From JADLHS01 sp044225555 (GTDB taxonomy: Bacteria > Verrucomicrobiota > Verrucomicrobiia > Limisphaerales > JADLHS01), in the NCBI GenBank assembly GCA_044225555.1, contig JBGAIM010000019.1, forward strand, positions 1 through 64,000: a stretch of DNA of 64,000 nucleotides, written 5' to 3'. Each line of letters starts with the position of its first letter. Positions within the stretch are counted from its first letter, which is position 1. The position numbers and the translations under genes were made by a program. Shown one piece after another: positions 9,301 to 16,597 of this stretch. The notes beneath the pieces were generated by a model. That model saw only the letters and a program-made list of their open reading frames with translations, searched no databases and was not told where the DNA came from.

Positions 9301-9799
9301 TCGACGGCTGACCGCGAATGCTGTCGTCGCCAGCGCCAGCGGCAAGTTTCCGTGTTTGGACCTGGCCGTTGAGATTGAATTCCACGTTCGGCGGCGCAGA
9401 TGAATGAGCGTCCAGGAGTTTCAACCTCAACCGAACGGTGCCGGTGGCCGGCGGGGTGCGTAGTCCGAAGATTACAGTAAAGGTATGCTCACGGTTGCCG
9501 GCCCACGCGTCGTGTGGACCCGGATGAGCGTAGGGCCAATCTTGAGCCGGTTGCGATTCGCCCACAAAGAAAATTCCATCGTCACGGAACTGTTCGGTCT
9601 TGCTCGCCGCGAGCGCAAATTCGCGATTGTCCCCGTCCGGCACGCCGATTTCCCAGAGCGAGGAGCCATCTACCGCCAGGGTCTTGAACGTGACCGTTGC
9701 AGCCAACAAGTTGGCCACGACCCAGCAAACGAGTTTGAAGCGACAACTTGGAACGATCGAAGCAGTCCCAACCCCAGAAAATTCACCCCTGATACCCAT
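6329..9799 (-). CDS. Secreted GH38 alpha-mannosidase-like glycoside hydrolase
   Basis: About 1156 residues from the ATG at 9799. An in-frame ATG at 9859 would add 20 residues, and neither has a clear Shine-Dalgarno. A hydrophobic segment near the N-terminus suggests export. An N-terminal beta-rich domain with LWEIGVPDG resembles the carbohydrate-binding part of rhamnogalacturonan lyases. The GH38 catalytic domain follows: HSHTDIGYT supplies the zinc-binding His/Asp, SDVPGYTW the likely nucleophile Asp, and WSGHGDN a further conserved block. The C-terminal region fits the beta-sandwich domains of GH38 enzymes. It should release alpha-mannosyl residues from glycans in the envelope or outside the cell. 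It is convergent with the lipid operon, 9 bases away. Confidence 0.85.
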   Translation of the reverse strand: MGIRGEFSGVGTASIVPSCRFKLVCWVVANLLAATVTFKTLAVDGSSLWEIGVPDGDNREFALAASKTEQFRDDGIFFVGESQPAQDWPYAHPGPHDAWAGNREHTFTVIFGLRTPPATGTVRLRLKLLDAHSSAPPNVEFNLNGQVQTRKLAAGAGDDSIRGQPSKGKPQALEIDFPSSALRAGDNQLAITTRDGSWMLYDWLALEAPTGTTLAPIRSHTLISDVRPVRALKEQKGLFVQPVEVTLRHVGSPMEATVFADNTALLQCRLTNGLNHLELMIPQVNSNTTTRVSVRHGEELLATREVVVKPARPLRVYILPHSHTDIGYTEIQTAIEDKQVLNLADGIAAARRTADYPPGARFVWNVEVAWAADLYLRRMNAQQRTNFFDAVKRGQVVLNGMYLNELTGLCRPEELLQLFRYGTQLTEQTGRPIDSVMISDVPGYTWGTVTAMAQAGIRYFSTAPNYFDRIGTILREWENKPFWWVGPDEKSKVLVWIPFWGYAMSHRYGQFSPKLVEDFSEGLEQRHYPYDIAYVRWSGHGDNAVPDPAICDFVRDWNSKYTWPHFVISGVGEAFQAFEQKYGAQLPVVRGDWTPYWEDGAGSSALETAMNRESSDRLTQAETLWAMLSPKGCPRTDLEEAWRSVLLYSEHTWGADCSVWGPERPATLEQWEIKRGYALAADAQSRKLLVRALDQRRGEPAISVSTSSRSNPAVDIFNTTSWPRTELVLLPKELSEGGDQVVDETGNQLPAQRLKSGELAFVANDVPAFGVKRYAAIPKPTQAPPALPAKASGRTLDNGRIQVQLHELTGAIAQLTANGIPGNFVDTSSGRGLNDYLYLIGNDLKNLQRNGGVTIRIGEPGPLVASLIVESDAPGLRKLTREIRIVAGMDYVELLNDLDKERAPRPASGDYRDAKSKESVNFAFEFNVPDGEIGLDIPLGLMRPETDQMPSACKNWFTVGRWADVANRDGGIQWVTLDAPLVEIGDITATLLNSQTNPDTWRKTVGPTQKLYSWAMNNHWGTNYRAYQEGRTRFRFVLRPYRDSNPAANSRFAIGFSQLLLPVPARGPKPGKSSLLRLSSDQVLVTALKPSSDGKALIVRLFGASGKDESVSLTWGAFQPKSVTLTDTTEKSGAVVRSPVTVPGCGVVSIRAELAD

Positions 9800-9914
9800 G
9801 TCGAGGATTCTCGCGTGAGCGGACAGCCCGCGCAAGCTCTCAAGTTGACAAGATATCATTCGTGGATTGCGAACTTTGGAGTGCAGCGCGTGGAGGATTT
9901 ACTATGCTGGGCGC

Positions 9915-10637
9915 GTGGCGAAACCAAATTTCATCGAACTCCCCGGCGTGCCGCCGATTCCGATTCTGTACGAAGATCGGTCGGTGCTGGCAATTGACAA
10001 GCCGCGCGGTTGGATGCTCGTCCCGTATTCGTGGCAGAAAACGAAATGGAATCTCCAGGCGGCCATCGTGTCGTCTCTTGGCGCGGGAGATTTCTGGGCG
10101 CGGTCGCGCGGGCTGAAGTTCCTCAAGTTCGTGCATCGACTGGATGCGGAGACGACCGGGATTCTGCTGTTCGCCAAGAGCCTCGGCGCGGTCGAGTCGT
10201 ATTCGGATCTATTTGAGGATCGGCGGATGGAGAAGACCTATCTGGCGGTGATGGATGGCGTGCCGAAGCAAGCCGAGTGGACGTGTCGGCTCAAGCTCGG
10301 GCCGGCCGCCGGTCAGATTGGGCGGATGAAAGTGGACGAACGTGAGGGCAAGGAGTCCGAAACGCATTTCCGTGTTTTGCAGAAGCGCGAACATTCGGCG
10401 CTCATCCAGGCGAGTCCGCTTACCGGGCGCACGCACCAAATCCGCCTGCACCTCGCGGAGTCCGCCGGGCCGGTGGTGGGCGATGACATTTACGGGCGGC
10501 GCGGCGACCGCGCGAATCTCGGCCTGCGCGCGGTGCGGCTGGCCTTTGCCGATCCGTTCACGCGTCGGCGGGTGGAGATTCGTGCGCCCATCGAGAGTTT
10601 CTGCCGGGAATACGGATTCGACATTCCGTCGCTTTAA
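9915..10637 (+). CDS. RluA-family RNA pseudouridine synthase
   Basis: About 240 residues from the GTG at 9915. Upstream in-frame TTG at 9867 is possible, and a GGAGG lies at 9892-9896, 18 bases before the GTG. The catalytic signature HRLDAETTG contains the aspartate that attacks uridine, and GRTHQIRLHL followed by GDDIYG is the typical end of the RluA fold. There is no N-terminal S4 domain. The substrate is probably rRNA or tRNA uridine, but the exact site cannot be read from sequence. It is divergent from the GH38 gene and lies 18 bases before the SET gene, so the two may share a transcript. Confidence 0.85.
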   Translation: MAKPNFIELPGVPPIPILYEDRSVLAIDKPRGWMLVPYSWQKTKWNLQAAIVSSLGAGDFWARSRGLKFLKFVHRLDAETTGILLFAKSLGAVESYSDLFEDRRMEKTYLAVMDGVPKQAEWTCRLKLGPAAGQIGRMKVDEREGKESETHFRVLQKREHSALIQASPLTGRTHQIRLHLAESAGPVVGDDIYGRRGDRANLGLRAVRLAFADPFTRRRVEIRAPIESFCREYGFDIPSL

Positions 10638-10655
10638 GGCAGACTCCCCGGCTTT

Positions 10656-11195
10656 ATGGAAGCGAACAATTCCAGCGGTTTGAGCAACGGCATTCCCATT
10701 GAACAAGGCAACGAGTTCTTGGAAGTCCGGCAATCCGCCATTCACGGTACCGGCGGTTACGCACGGCGGAACATTCCCACTGGCACCCGCCTCATCGAGT
10801 ATGTTGGTGAGCGCATCTCCAAGGAAGAATCCAGCCGCCGCTGCGAGGCTGAGAATGAATACATCTTCACGATTGATGAACAGTGGGATTTGGACGGCAA
10901 AGTGGCGTGGAATCCGGCGCGCTTCATCAATCACAGTTGCGCGCCGAACTGCGAAGCTGAGTGGGACGAGAGCCGCATCTTCATCAACGCGCTCCGGGAC
11001 ATCAAGGAGGGCGAGGAACTGACCTTCAACTACAATTACGATCTGGAGGATTACAAAGATCATCCCTGCCGCTGTGGAACGCCGGCGTGTGTGGGGTTTA
11101 TCGTGGCCGAGGAATTCTTTGAACAGGTGCGTAAAGCCGTGGTGCTCACGAAAGCTTGCGCCGAAGCCGCTGCCACCGGAAACTTGCCCGCGTGA
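10656..11195 (+). CDS. SET-domain protein lysine methyltransferase
   Basis: A 179-residue stand-alone SET domain. Visible motifs are the SAM-binding GTGGYA (31-36), NHSCAPNC (92-99), the catalytic NYNYDL region (125-130), and a post-SET zinc cysteine cluster CRCG...AC (138-145) whose fourth ligand is C99 or nearby. The set is complete, so the enzyme should be active on a protein lysine. Bacterial SET proteins are uncommon; chlamydial members methylate a histone-like protein. Its stop overlaps the GTG start of purN by 4 bases, implying translational coupling to purine synthesis. The target is unknown. Confidence 0.88.
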   Translation: MEANNSSGLSNGIPIEQGNEFLEVRQSAIHGTGGYARRNIPTGTRLIEYVGERISKEESSRRCEAENEYIFTIDEQWDLDGKVAWNPARFINHSCAPNCEAEWDESRIFINALRDIKEGEELTFNYNYDLEDYKDHPCRCGTPACVGFIVAEEFFEQVRKAVVLTKACAEAAATGNLPA

Positions 11196-11818
11196 ATGCG
11201 GCAAAACCATTTCGACTGGGCGTGCTCGGTTCGGGCAAAGGCTCAAACTTTGTGGCCATTGCGGATGCGATAGCGGCGGGAAAAGTTCCGGCGCAAATCG
11301 GTGTCGTGTTGAGCGATGTTGAGAACGCCGGCATCCTCGAACAGGCGCGCCAACGAAACCTGCCCGCGCGCTTTATTGCGCCAGGGAAATTCCGCACCAA
11401 GCTCGACGAGGACGCCGAACGCGCCTACGTGACGGCGTTGCAGGAGGCGAAGGTGGATTTGATTGTGCTCGCCGGTTTCATGCGCGTACTGAAGGGTGAC
11501 TTCCTCCGCGCCTTTGAGGGACGCATCGTGAACATTCATCCGTCGTTGCTGCCATCGTTCCCCGGATTGGAGGCATGGAAACAGGCACTGGACTATGGCG
11601 TGAAGGTGACGGGTTGCACCGTGCATTACGTGGACGCTGGTGTGGACTCGGGCGCGATCATAGGCCAGCAAACTGTTTCCGTGTTGGATAGCGACACCGC
11701 GGAAACCCTGCATCAGCGGATTCACGCGGCGGAGCACGAGCTTTACCCAAAGTGCGTGGCGGCGATTGCGCGTGGAGAGATTTCCGTGCAAGGCCGACGT
11801 GTGATTCGCAAGGTTTGA
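11192..11818 (+). CDS. purN: Phosphoribosylglycinamide formyltransferase (GART)
   Basis: A 208-residue enzyme of step 3 of purine biosynthesis that transfers formyl from 10-formyl-THF to GAR in the cytosol. GSGKGSN (13-19) binds the phosphate. N114, H116 (NIHPS) and D152 (VDSG) correspond to the catalytic N106, H108 and D144 of E. coli PurN with a constant offset of 8. I chose the GTG at 11192 because it overlaps the upstream stop as GTGA and puts the first strand at residue 7; an upstream extension to 11156 would only repeat the SET coding region. No other pur gene is adjacent. Confidence 0.93.
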   Translation: MNAAKPFRLGVLGSGKGSNFVAIADAIAAGKVPAQIGVVLSDVENAGILEQARQRNLPARFIAPGKFRTKLDEDAERAYVTALQEAKVDLIVLAGFMRVLKGDFLRAFEGRIVNIHPSLLPSFPGLEAWKQALDYGVKVTGCTVHYVDAGVDSGAIIGQQTVSVLDSDTAETLHQRIHAAEHELYPKCVAAIARGEISVQGRRVIRKV

Positions 11819-11824
11819 AGGCTT

Positions 11825-11968
11825 AACCACGGATGGACACGGATTCGGAGGGAGCGCGGCTGTGGTCAAAGACCCAGCCGCTGCACGTCGCGAGTTCGTG
11901 CGTGTTGCGACTGATGCTACGCACACAGTCGCGCTTCGTTCACGTTTCATTTGTGTCCATCCGTGGTT
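11825..11968. repeat. MITE-like element with 16-base perfect terminal inverted repeats
   Basis: The arm aaccacggatggacac at 11825-11840 recurs as its exact reverse complement at 11953-11968, enclosing about 112 bases with no open frame of note and an inner hairpin GCGGCTG/CAGCCGC. The size (144 bases) and perfect ends look like a non-autonomous mobile element. It fills most of the gap between purN and hisG (11819-12049), which otherwise holds no gene. Confidence 0.6.
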
Positions 11969-12049
11969 GGTAAATCCCAATTTTCGCCCTCCAAAAAACA
12001 ATCGTCTTTCGCGCGGCGCTTTTGTTAAGCTGGTGGGCACTTATTCATT

Positions 12050-12931
12050 ATGAGCAGTAAGAAAATACTAAGGTTCGGGTTGCCCAAGGGCAGTTTGCAG
12101 GAAGCAACGATTCAAAAGATGGCCAAGGCCGGATGGAACATCTCGGTCAGCAGCCGGTCCTATATTCCCTACGTGGACGACGCGGAGTTGGAAATCCGCC
12201 TCATTCGCGCGCAGGAAATCAGCCGCTATGTCGAGCATGGCTATCTGGATTGCGGCATCACCGGACACGACTGGGTGATGGAGAATGGCTCGGACGTCCA
12301 CGAGGTCGGAGAATTTCTATTCAGCAAAGTGTCGCGCAAGCCGGCGCGCTGGGTGTTGTGCGTGCCGGAGAATTCACCGGTGAAGTCGGTAAAAGATCTC
12401 AAAGGCAAACGCATCGCCACCGAGGTCGTGAATCTGACCAAGCGCTATCTGAAGAAGAATGGCGTGAAAGCCGAGGTGGAATTCTCCTGGGGCGCGACCG
12501 AAGTCAAGGCGCACGAACTGGTGGACGCGATTGTGGAAGTCACCGAAACCGGTTCGTCACTTCGCGCGAACAAGCTGCGCATCGTGGACGAATTGCTCAG
12601 CTCTACGCCGCGGCTGATTGCGAATCACACGGCTTGGAAGGACAAATGGAAGCGGCAGAAGATTGAGACAATGGCCATGTTGCTCAAGGGCGCGCTGGAA
12701 GCAGAGGCCAAGGTGGGCTTGAAGATGAATATTCGCGAGAAGGATGTTCCGAAGCTGTTGAGAAATCTTCCGTCGCTGCGCAATCCTACGATCTCCAGTC
12801 TTAGCCTCAAAGGCTGGGTGGCGGTGGAGACGATCATTGACGAGCACGTAGTTCGTGAGTTGATTCCGGCGCTCAAAGCTGCGGGCGCGGAAGGCGTCAC
12901 GGAATATCCGTTGAACAAAGTAGTGTACTGA
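12050..12931 (+). CDS. hisG: ATP phosphoribosyltransferase, long form
   Basis: A 293-residue HisG that catalyses the first step of histidine synthesis, condensing ATP with PRPP. The N-terminal LPKGSLQEATI is the family start. The DCGITGHDW and TEVVNLTKRYL blocks and the TGSSLRAN phosphate-binding loop (in VTETGSSLR) are present. The 70-75 residues beyond the catalytic core form the C-terminal regulatory ACT-like domain of the long, hexameric, histidine-inhibited form, which does not need HisZ. It is an isolated his gene here. The ATG at 12050 follows the repeat element by 81 bases. Confidence 0.94.
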   Translation: MSSKKILRFGLPKGSLQEATIQKMAKAGWNISVSSRSYIPYVDDAELEIRLIRAQEISRYVEHGYLDCGITGHDWVMENGSDVHEVGEFLFSKVSRKPARWVLCVPENSPVKSVKDLKGKRIATEVVNLTKRYLKKNGVKAEVEFSWGATEVKAHELVDAIVEVTETGSSLRANKLRIVDELLSSTPRLIANHTAWKDKWKRQKIETMAMLLKGALEAEAKVGLKMNIREKDVPKLLRNLPSLRNPTISSLSLKGWVAVETIIDEHVVRELIPALKAAGAEGVTEYPLNKVVY

Positions 12932-12941
12932 GCTTGGCCGC

Positions 12942-14132
12942 CTAAAGACTCCGGAGGCGATAGAACCGACTGGCATTGGTCAGCGGTACGGTGACCTCGT
13001 GGTGCAGATTGGTCAGATTCAAAACCGGTGTCATCGGGACAGCTGTCCAATCCGGCGTGTTCAAATCGGCGGTTTCCTGCAACGCAAAAGGCATTGAGGG
13101 CACGATCCACGAAATGAGCAGGCTGCTGGCAGTGGGCGTGATGGTCAACTTGGTAGAAGGCGTGGTTTGCCAGGTGTAAACGCCGCCACCGTAAACGACC
13201 GCCGCTAGTTTGCAGCCATCGGCAGATGACGCGACAGACCGCCATTGCGTGTCGAAACTTGACGTTGGACTCCACGAGATTCCTGAATTGGTGGAAATGT
13301 GAATCGGCCCATTGGTGGCTATGGCGACAAGCCGTGAGCCGTCACTCGAAGATGCCACGGCTTGCCACGAAAGGTTTGGACTGTCCGCCAGCGTCCAGTT
13401 GGTTCCAAAATCCGGAGACCAGTATATTTCTCCGCTAAGTGAGGTTGCTATCCATCGCCATCCATCAGACGAGCAAGCGATGCCAGTCCACTCGTGCCCT
13501 GCGCCCATCCCAGCTGTTGCACTGGACTTCGCCCAAGTCTGCCCTGCATCTGAGGACAAATAAATCCAGTGAGTCGAGGTTGCCATGCACCGCATGCCAT
13601 CGGACGAAACCGCGATGGCGGCAAATTGTTCCGGAGCGTCCGAGAAAGGATACTTCCAGTTTTGACCGCCGTTGGTGGAAACAAAAATCCTGCCCGGATA
13701 CCGATAGAGGCTTGAGTCTGCAGCCGCAATCACGCGTCCATCAGCCGAACAAGCAACCGCTTCGAAATTGGTGTAGGCGTAGGTCCAAGACCAATTGAAA
13801 CCTGAATTGGTGGATATCAGAATTCCACCAGAAAACAGTAAATGGATTGCGCCGGCTGCCAACTTGGTTCCGTCAGCACTGGAGGCTATCGCACTCCAGT
13901 TTCGCTGGTCTGCTGGAGTGGGAAACCATGTCGCACCGAAATTGGTCGATCTATGAATTGACCCACGCCCAACCGTTGCCACTAAGTTGCTCCCATCCGC
14001 CGACATGGCGATGGAACTCCAATTCGTAGTGGGCGCGCTGGTCAGCGTCCAATTCTGAGCGAAGGCGGAAGGGAATCCCGTCAACAGCAAGCCCGCGACA
14101 GCCGCGGCCTGCAGCCAGTCTTTTGCACCCAT
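12942..14132 (-). CDS. Secreted YCF48/BNR-like beta-propeller protein
   Basis: 396 residues from the ATG at 14132. The frame stays open upstream to a TTG at 14276, but that part lacks signal features. The N-terminus has a lysine and a hydrophobic run ending at FPSAFAQ, a good signal peptide. The body consists of about seven repeats of roughly 45 residues with the pattern W..(I/V)A.S.DG..L(V/A)A....I..STN.G..W, typical of photosystem-assembly-type (YCF48) or BNR sialidase-like propellers. No sialidase catalytic residues are evident. The end carries a module found in other secreted proteins here, finishing in ASRFYRLRSL. Likely a surface or periplasmic binding protein. Confidence 0.75.
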   Translation of the reverse strand: MGAKDWLQAAAVAGLLLTGFPSAFAQNWTLTSAPTTNWSSIAMSADGSNLVATVGRGSIHRSTNFGATWFPTPADQRNWSAIASSADGTKLAAGAIHLLFSGGILISTNSGFNWSWTYAYTNFEAVACSADGRVIAAADSSLYRYPGRIFVSTNGGQNWKYPFSDAPEQFAAIAVSSDGMRCMATSTHWIYLSSDAGQTWAKSSATAGMGAGHEWTGIACSSDGWRWIATSLSGEIYWSPDFGTNWTLADSPNLSWQAVASSSDGSRLVAIATNGPIHISTNSGISWSPTSSFDTQWRSVASSADGCKLAAVVYGGGVYTWQTTPSTKLTITPTASSLLISWIVPSMPFALQETADLNTPDWTAVPMTPVLNLTNLHHEVTVPLTNASRFYRLRSL

Positions 14133-14304
14133 GCCACGGTTGTCCTCCCAAGCCCGCCGCAAGTCAAGTCCGGACGCGAACGGAAACGGGTAACGAAGTT
14201 GATTAAAAGAGTGCGACCGCGAAACACGCGAATGGGAGAAGTTGTTTTCGTGTGGTTCGGGTATTTCGCGGTTCAACTCGGATTGCCCCCGGCAAAGTGG
14301 TGTA

Positions 14305-14332
14305 TTGACCCCGCGCCCAAAGTCCGTAACCT
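14305..14332 (+). promoter_or_regulatory. Candidate promoter for the small ribosomal protein gene
   Basis: TTGACC at 14305-14310 matches the -35 consensus in 5 of 6 bases. After a 16-base spacer, TAACCT at 14327-14332 matches the -10 in 3 of 6. The ATG at 14345 follows only 12 bases later, implying a very short leader. Confidence 0.35.
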
Positions 14333-14344
14333 GAGCGCTACCCT

Positions 14345-14446
14345 ATGGGTTCACTGAAAAAACGCCGCAAGGCAAAAATCAACAAACACAAACGGCGCAA
14401 GAAGCTGCGCTTGAATCGTCACAAGAAGCGCACCTGGCAGAAATAG
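14345..14446 (+). CDS. Tiny AURKAIP1/COX24-domain ribosomal protein (bS22/mS38-like)
   Basis: A 33-residue, strongly basic peptide that starts MGSLKKRRKAKINKHKRR and ends KKRTWQK. This is the conserved COX24_C/AURKAIP1 pattern of mitochondrial mS38 and bacterial bS22-type proteins, which bind the small ribosomal subunit near the decoding centre. About 17 of 33 residues are Lys or Arg. It is too short for most gene callers. The ATG is 12 bases after a candidate -10 and there is no Shine-Dalgarno. I know such peptides to be common in Verrucomicrobiota. Confidence 0.85.
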   Translation: MGSLKKRRKAKINKHKRRKKLRLNRHKKRTWQK

Positions 14447-14518
14447 GTCGCCGAGCCGATTCTTTGCACCCACGCCGGCGGTCCGGCTTCGGGCCGCCGT
14501 GCGTGGTTTACTGTACCC

Positions 14519-16195
14519 ATGAGCCGTCCGCTTTCCCGATTTGCTTCGCTGCTGCTGGTCGGCCTCGTGCTGGCCGCGGGTTGCCGTACCGCCACGGTCC
14601 GCGAAGGTCCATCCCCGAAGATCGAGCGTGCCGAGGAGAAGGAATTGATCCGGCGCGCCGAAGCCCAGGCCCATTTCGCAGCAGGTGTCATTCAAGGCCT
14701 GAATGACAATGCCCCGGCCGCCTATGATGAATTTTATCTGGCGGCGAAGAGCAATCCACGCGATTCCGAGCTGCTGATCGAGATCTCCAATCGGCTGCTG
14801 GAAGGTCGTCAGTTTGCCAAGGCCCTCGAAGTTTTGACCCTGGCGGCGAATCTGCCGAACCCGCCGAATGCGGTTTTTGTGCGCCTGGGCTTTGTCTATG
14901 CGCAACTGGGGCAGAATGAGAAGTCCATCGAAGCCAACCGGATTGCCGTGGCCAAGATGCCGCGTTTCCTGCCCGTGCGGCAGAACTTGTATTTCAATTA
15001 TCTCCAGACCAAGCAACCGGATGCCGCGTTAAAAGTCCTGGATGACGCCGCGGTCGAACCCGGGACGGATGCGGAGTACCTGATCAATCTGGCCGAGCTT
15101 TATCTGAATTACGGGCGGCAGTTCCCGGACAAGCGGGCGCAGGTCAACGGCCAGGCGTTGACACTTCTCAATCGGGCCGGGAAGTTGACGCCCTTGGACG
15201 TCTCGTTGCAGTTGAAGCTGGCCGATGGGCTGAGTCTCCTGGGGGATACCAACGGGGCGGCCAAGCTCTATCTGGAGTTGATCAATCATGGTGATCCTTC
15301 CTCCCCGCTGCGTGATATTCTGCGCGCGAAACTGGTGGACATTTTCCTGCGCGCCAATGACCACGCCGGCGCGCGCACGCAGCTTGATGCCATCCTCCTC
15401 GACAACCCCGGGAATGCCTCGGCGCTGTATTTCCTTGGCAGCATCGCCTTCGAGGAAAAGCGCTGGACCGATGCCATCGAGCATTATCAACGCGCGCTCC
15501 TGTTCAATCCCAGTTTTGAACAGGCGCATTACGACCTCGCCAGCGCGCAGCTTGCCGCCGGACGCGGGGCTGATGCGGTGAAAACGATGGAAGAGGCGCG
15601 GAAACAGTTCCCCGGAAAATTTGCGGGCGAGTATCTCCTGGGCATGGCCTACTACGAGCAAAAGGATTACCCCGCGGCGCTCAAGCATCTCGCCGCCGCC
15701 GAGGCGATCGGGCGAGCCGGGGAAACGAACCGGCTGAACACGACCCTTTATTTTCAATTGGGCGCAACCAGTGAACGGGCGGGCGAACGGGCGGAGGCCG
15801 AGAAGTATTTCGAGAAGTCCATCGCGCTTTCGCCCACGAACTCCGAGGCGCTCAATTATCTCGGTTACATGTGGGCCGAGAGGGGCGAGAAGCTGGAACG
15901 GGCCAGGGATTTGATTGAACAGGCCTTGAAGCTCGAACCGGACAACGCGGCGTTTCTCGACAGCCTGGGCTGGGTGTATTTCAAGATGGACAAGCCCGGC
16001 GAGGCGGTGGAATACCTGCTCAAAGCGGTCGCGGCCACGGCGAAGGAGCCCGACGCCACGATTTACGACCACCTGGGCGATGCCTATGCCGGACTGAAAG
16101 ACATGGACAAGGCGCGGGCGGCTTGGGCAAAGTCCCTGTCGCTTGAGGCCACTGACGCCGTGAAAAAGAAGCTCGACGATTCGAAATCACCCTGA
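14519..16195 (+). CDS. TPR-repeat lipoprotein
   Basis: A 558-residue protein. The N-terminus is a lipoprotein signal peptide with lipobox LAAGC, and C22 would be the lipidated residue. The rest is almost entirely helical with about ten tetratricopeptide repeats, clear in YLGYMWAERGEKLERARDLI and DSLGWVYFKMDKPGEAVEYL. It is probably anchored in the outer or inner membrane facing the periplasm, as a scaffold or assembly factor. The next gene begins 4 bases after its stop, suggesting an operon with the DUF2203 gene and xseA. The specific partner is unknown. Confidence 0.85.
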   Translation: MSRPLSRFASLLLVGLVLAAGCRTATVREGPSPKIERAEEKELIRRAEAQAHFAAGVIQGLNDNAPAAYDEFYLAAKSNPRDSELLIEISNRLLEGRQFAKALEVLTLAANLPNPPNAVFVRLGFVYAQLGQNEKSIEANRIAVAKMPRFLPVRQNLYFNYLQTKQPDAALKVLDDAAVEPGTDAEYLINLAELYLNYGRQFPDKRAQVNGQALTLLNRAGKLTPLDVSLQLKLADGLSLLGDTNGAAKLYLELINHGDPSSPLRDILRAKLVDIFLRANDHAGARTQLDAILLDNPGNASALYFLGSIAFEEKRWTDAIEHYQRALLFNPSFEQAHYDLASAQLAAGRGADAVKTMEEARKQFPGKFAGEYLLGMAYYEQKDYPAALKHLAAAEAIGRAGETNRLNTTLYFQLGATSERAGERAEAEKYFEKSIALSPTNSEALNYLGYMWAERGEKLERARDLIEQALKLEPDNAAFLDSLGWVYFKMDKPGEAVEYLLKAVAATAKEPDATIYDHLGDAYAGLKDMDKARAAWAKSLSLEATDAVKKKLDDSKSP

Positions 16196-16199
16196 CCGG

Positions 16200-16583
16200 A
16201 TGGAACATCGTTTTCGCAAACACTACACGCGCGACGAAGCGCAGGCGCTGCTGCCGCAATTGCGCCAGTGGCTGGATCGTATGAACGAGCTGCGCCACGA
16301 AGTGGAGCGCAGCGACAAACGCCTGACCTCGCTCATGCACCCGGGCAACGACCTGGGCGGCGACCTCGTGAACAAGTGGATTCGCACGCTGGCGCAGATG
16401 CAGGAACTGCTGGCTGAATTCCAACGGCGCGACATCCAGATCAAGGACCTTGAACGCGGCCTGCTGGATTTCCCAGCGATCATCGGGGGCAAGGAGGTTT
16501 TTCTCTGCTGGGAACAGGACGAGGACGCAGTGGAATTCTGGCACGACCTCGACACTGGCTACAGCGGGCGGGAACGGCTTTAA
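16200..16583 (+). CDS. DUF2203 family protein
   Basis: 127 residues, the usual length for DUF2203. It has an N-terminal helix beginning with the typical YTRDEAQALLPQL, a central coiled-coil-like region, and a conserved C-terminal sheet with IKDLERGLLDFPA, VFLCWE and the F-W-H-DLDTGYSGR end. The family is cytosolic and of unknown function. It sits 4 bases after the TPR lipoprotein gene and 14 bases before xseA, so co-transcription is likely. Confidence 0.85.
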   Translation: MEHRFRKHYTRDEAQALLPQLRQWLDRMNELRHEVERSDKRLTSLMHPGNDLGGDLVNKWIRTLAQMQELLAEFQRRDIQIKDLERGLLDFPAIIGGKEVFLCWEQDEDAVEFWHDLDTGYSGRERL

Positions 16584-16597
16584 TCCAGCGCACGCTG

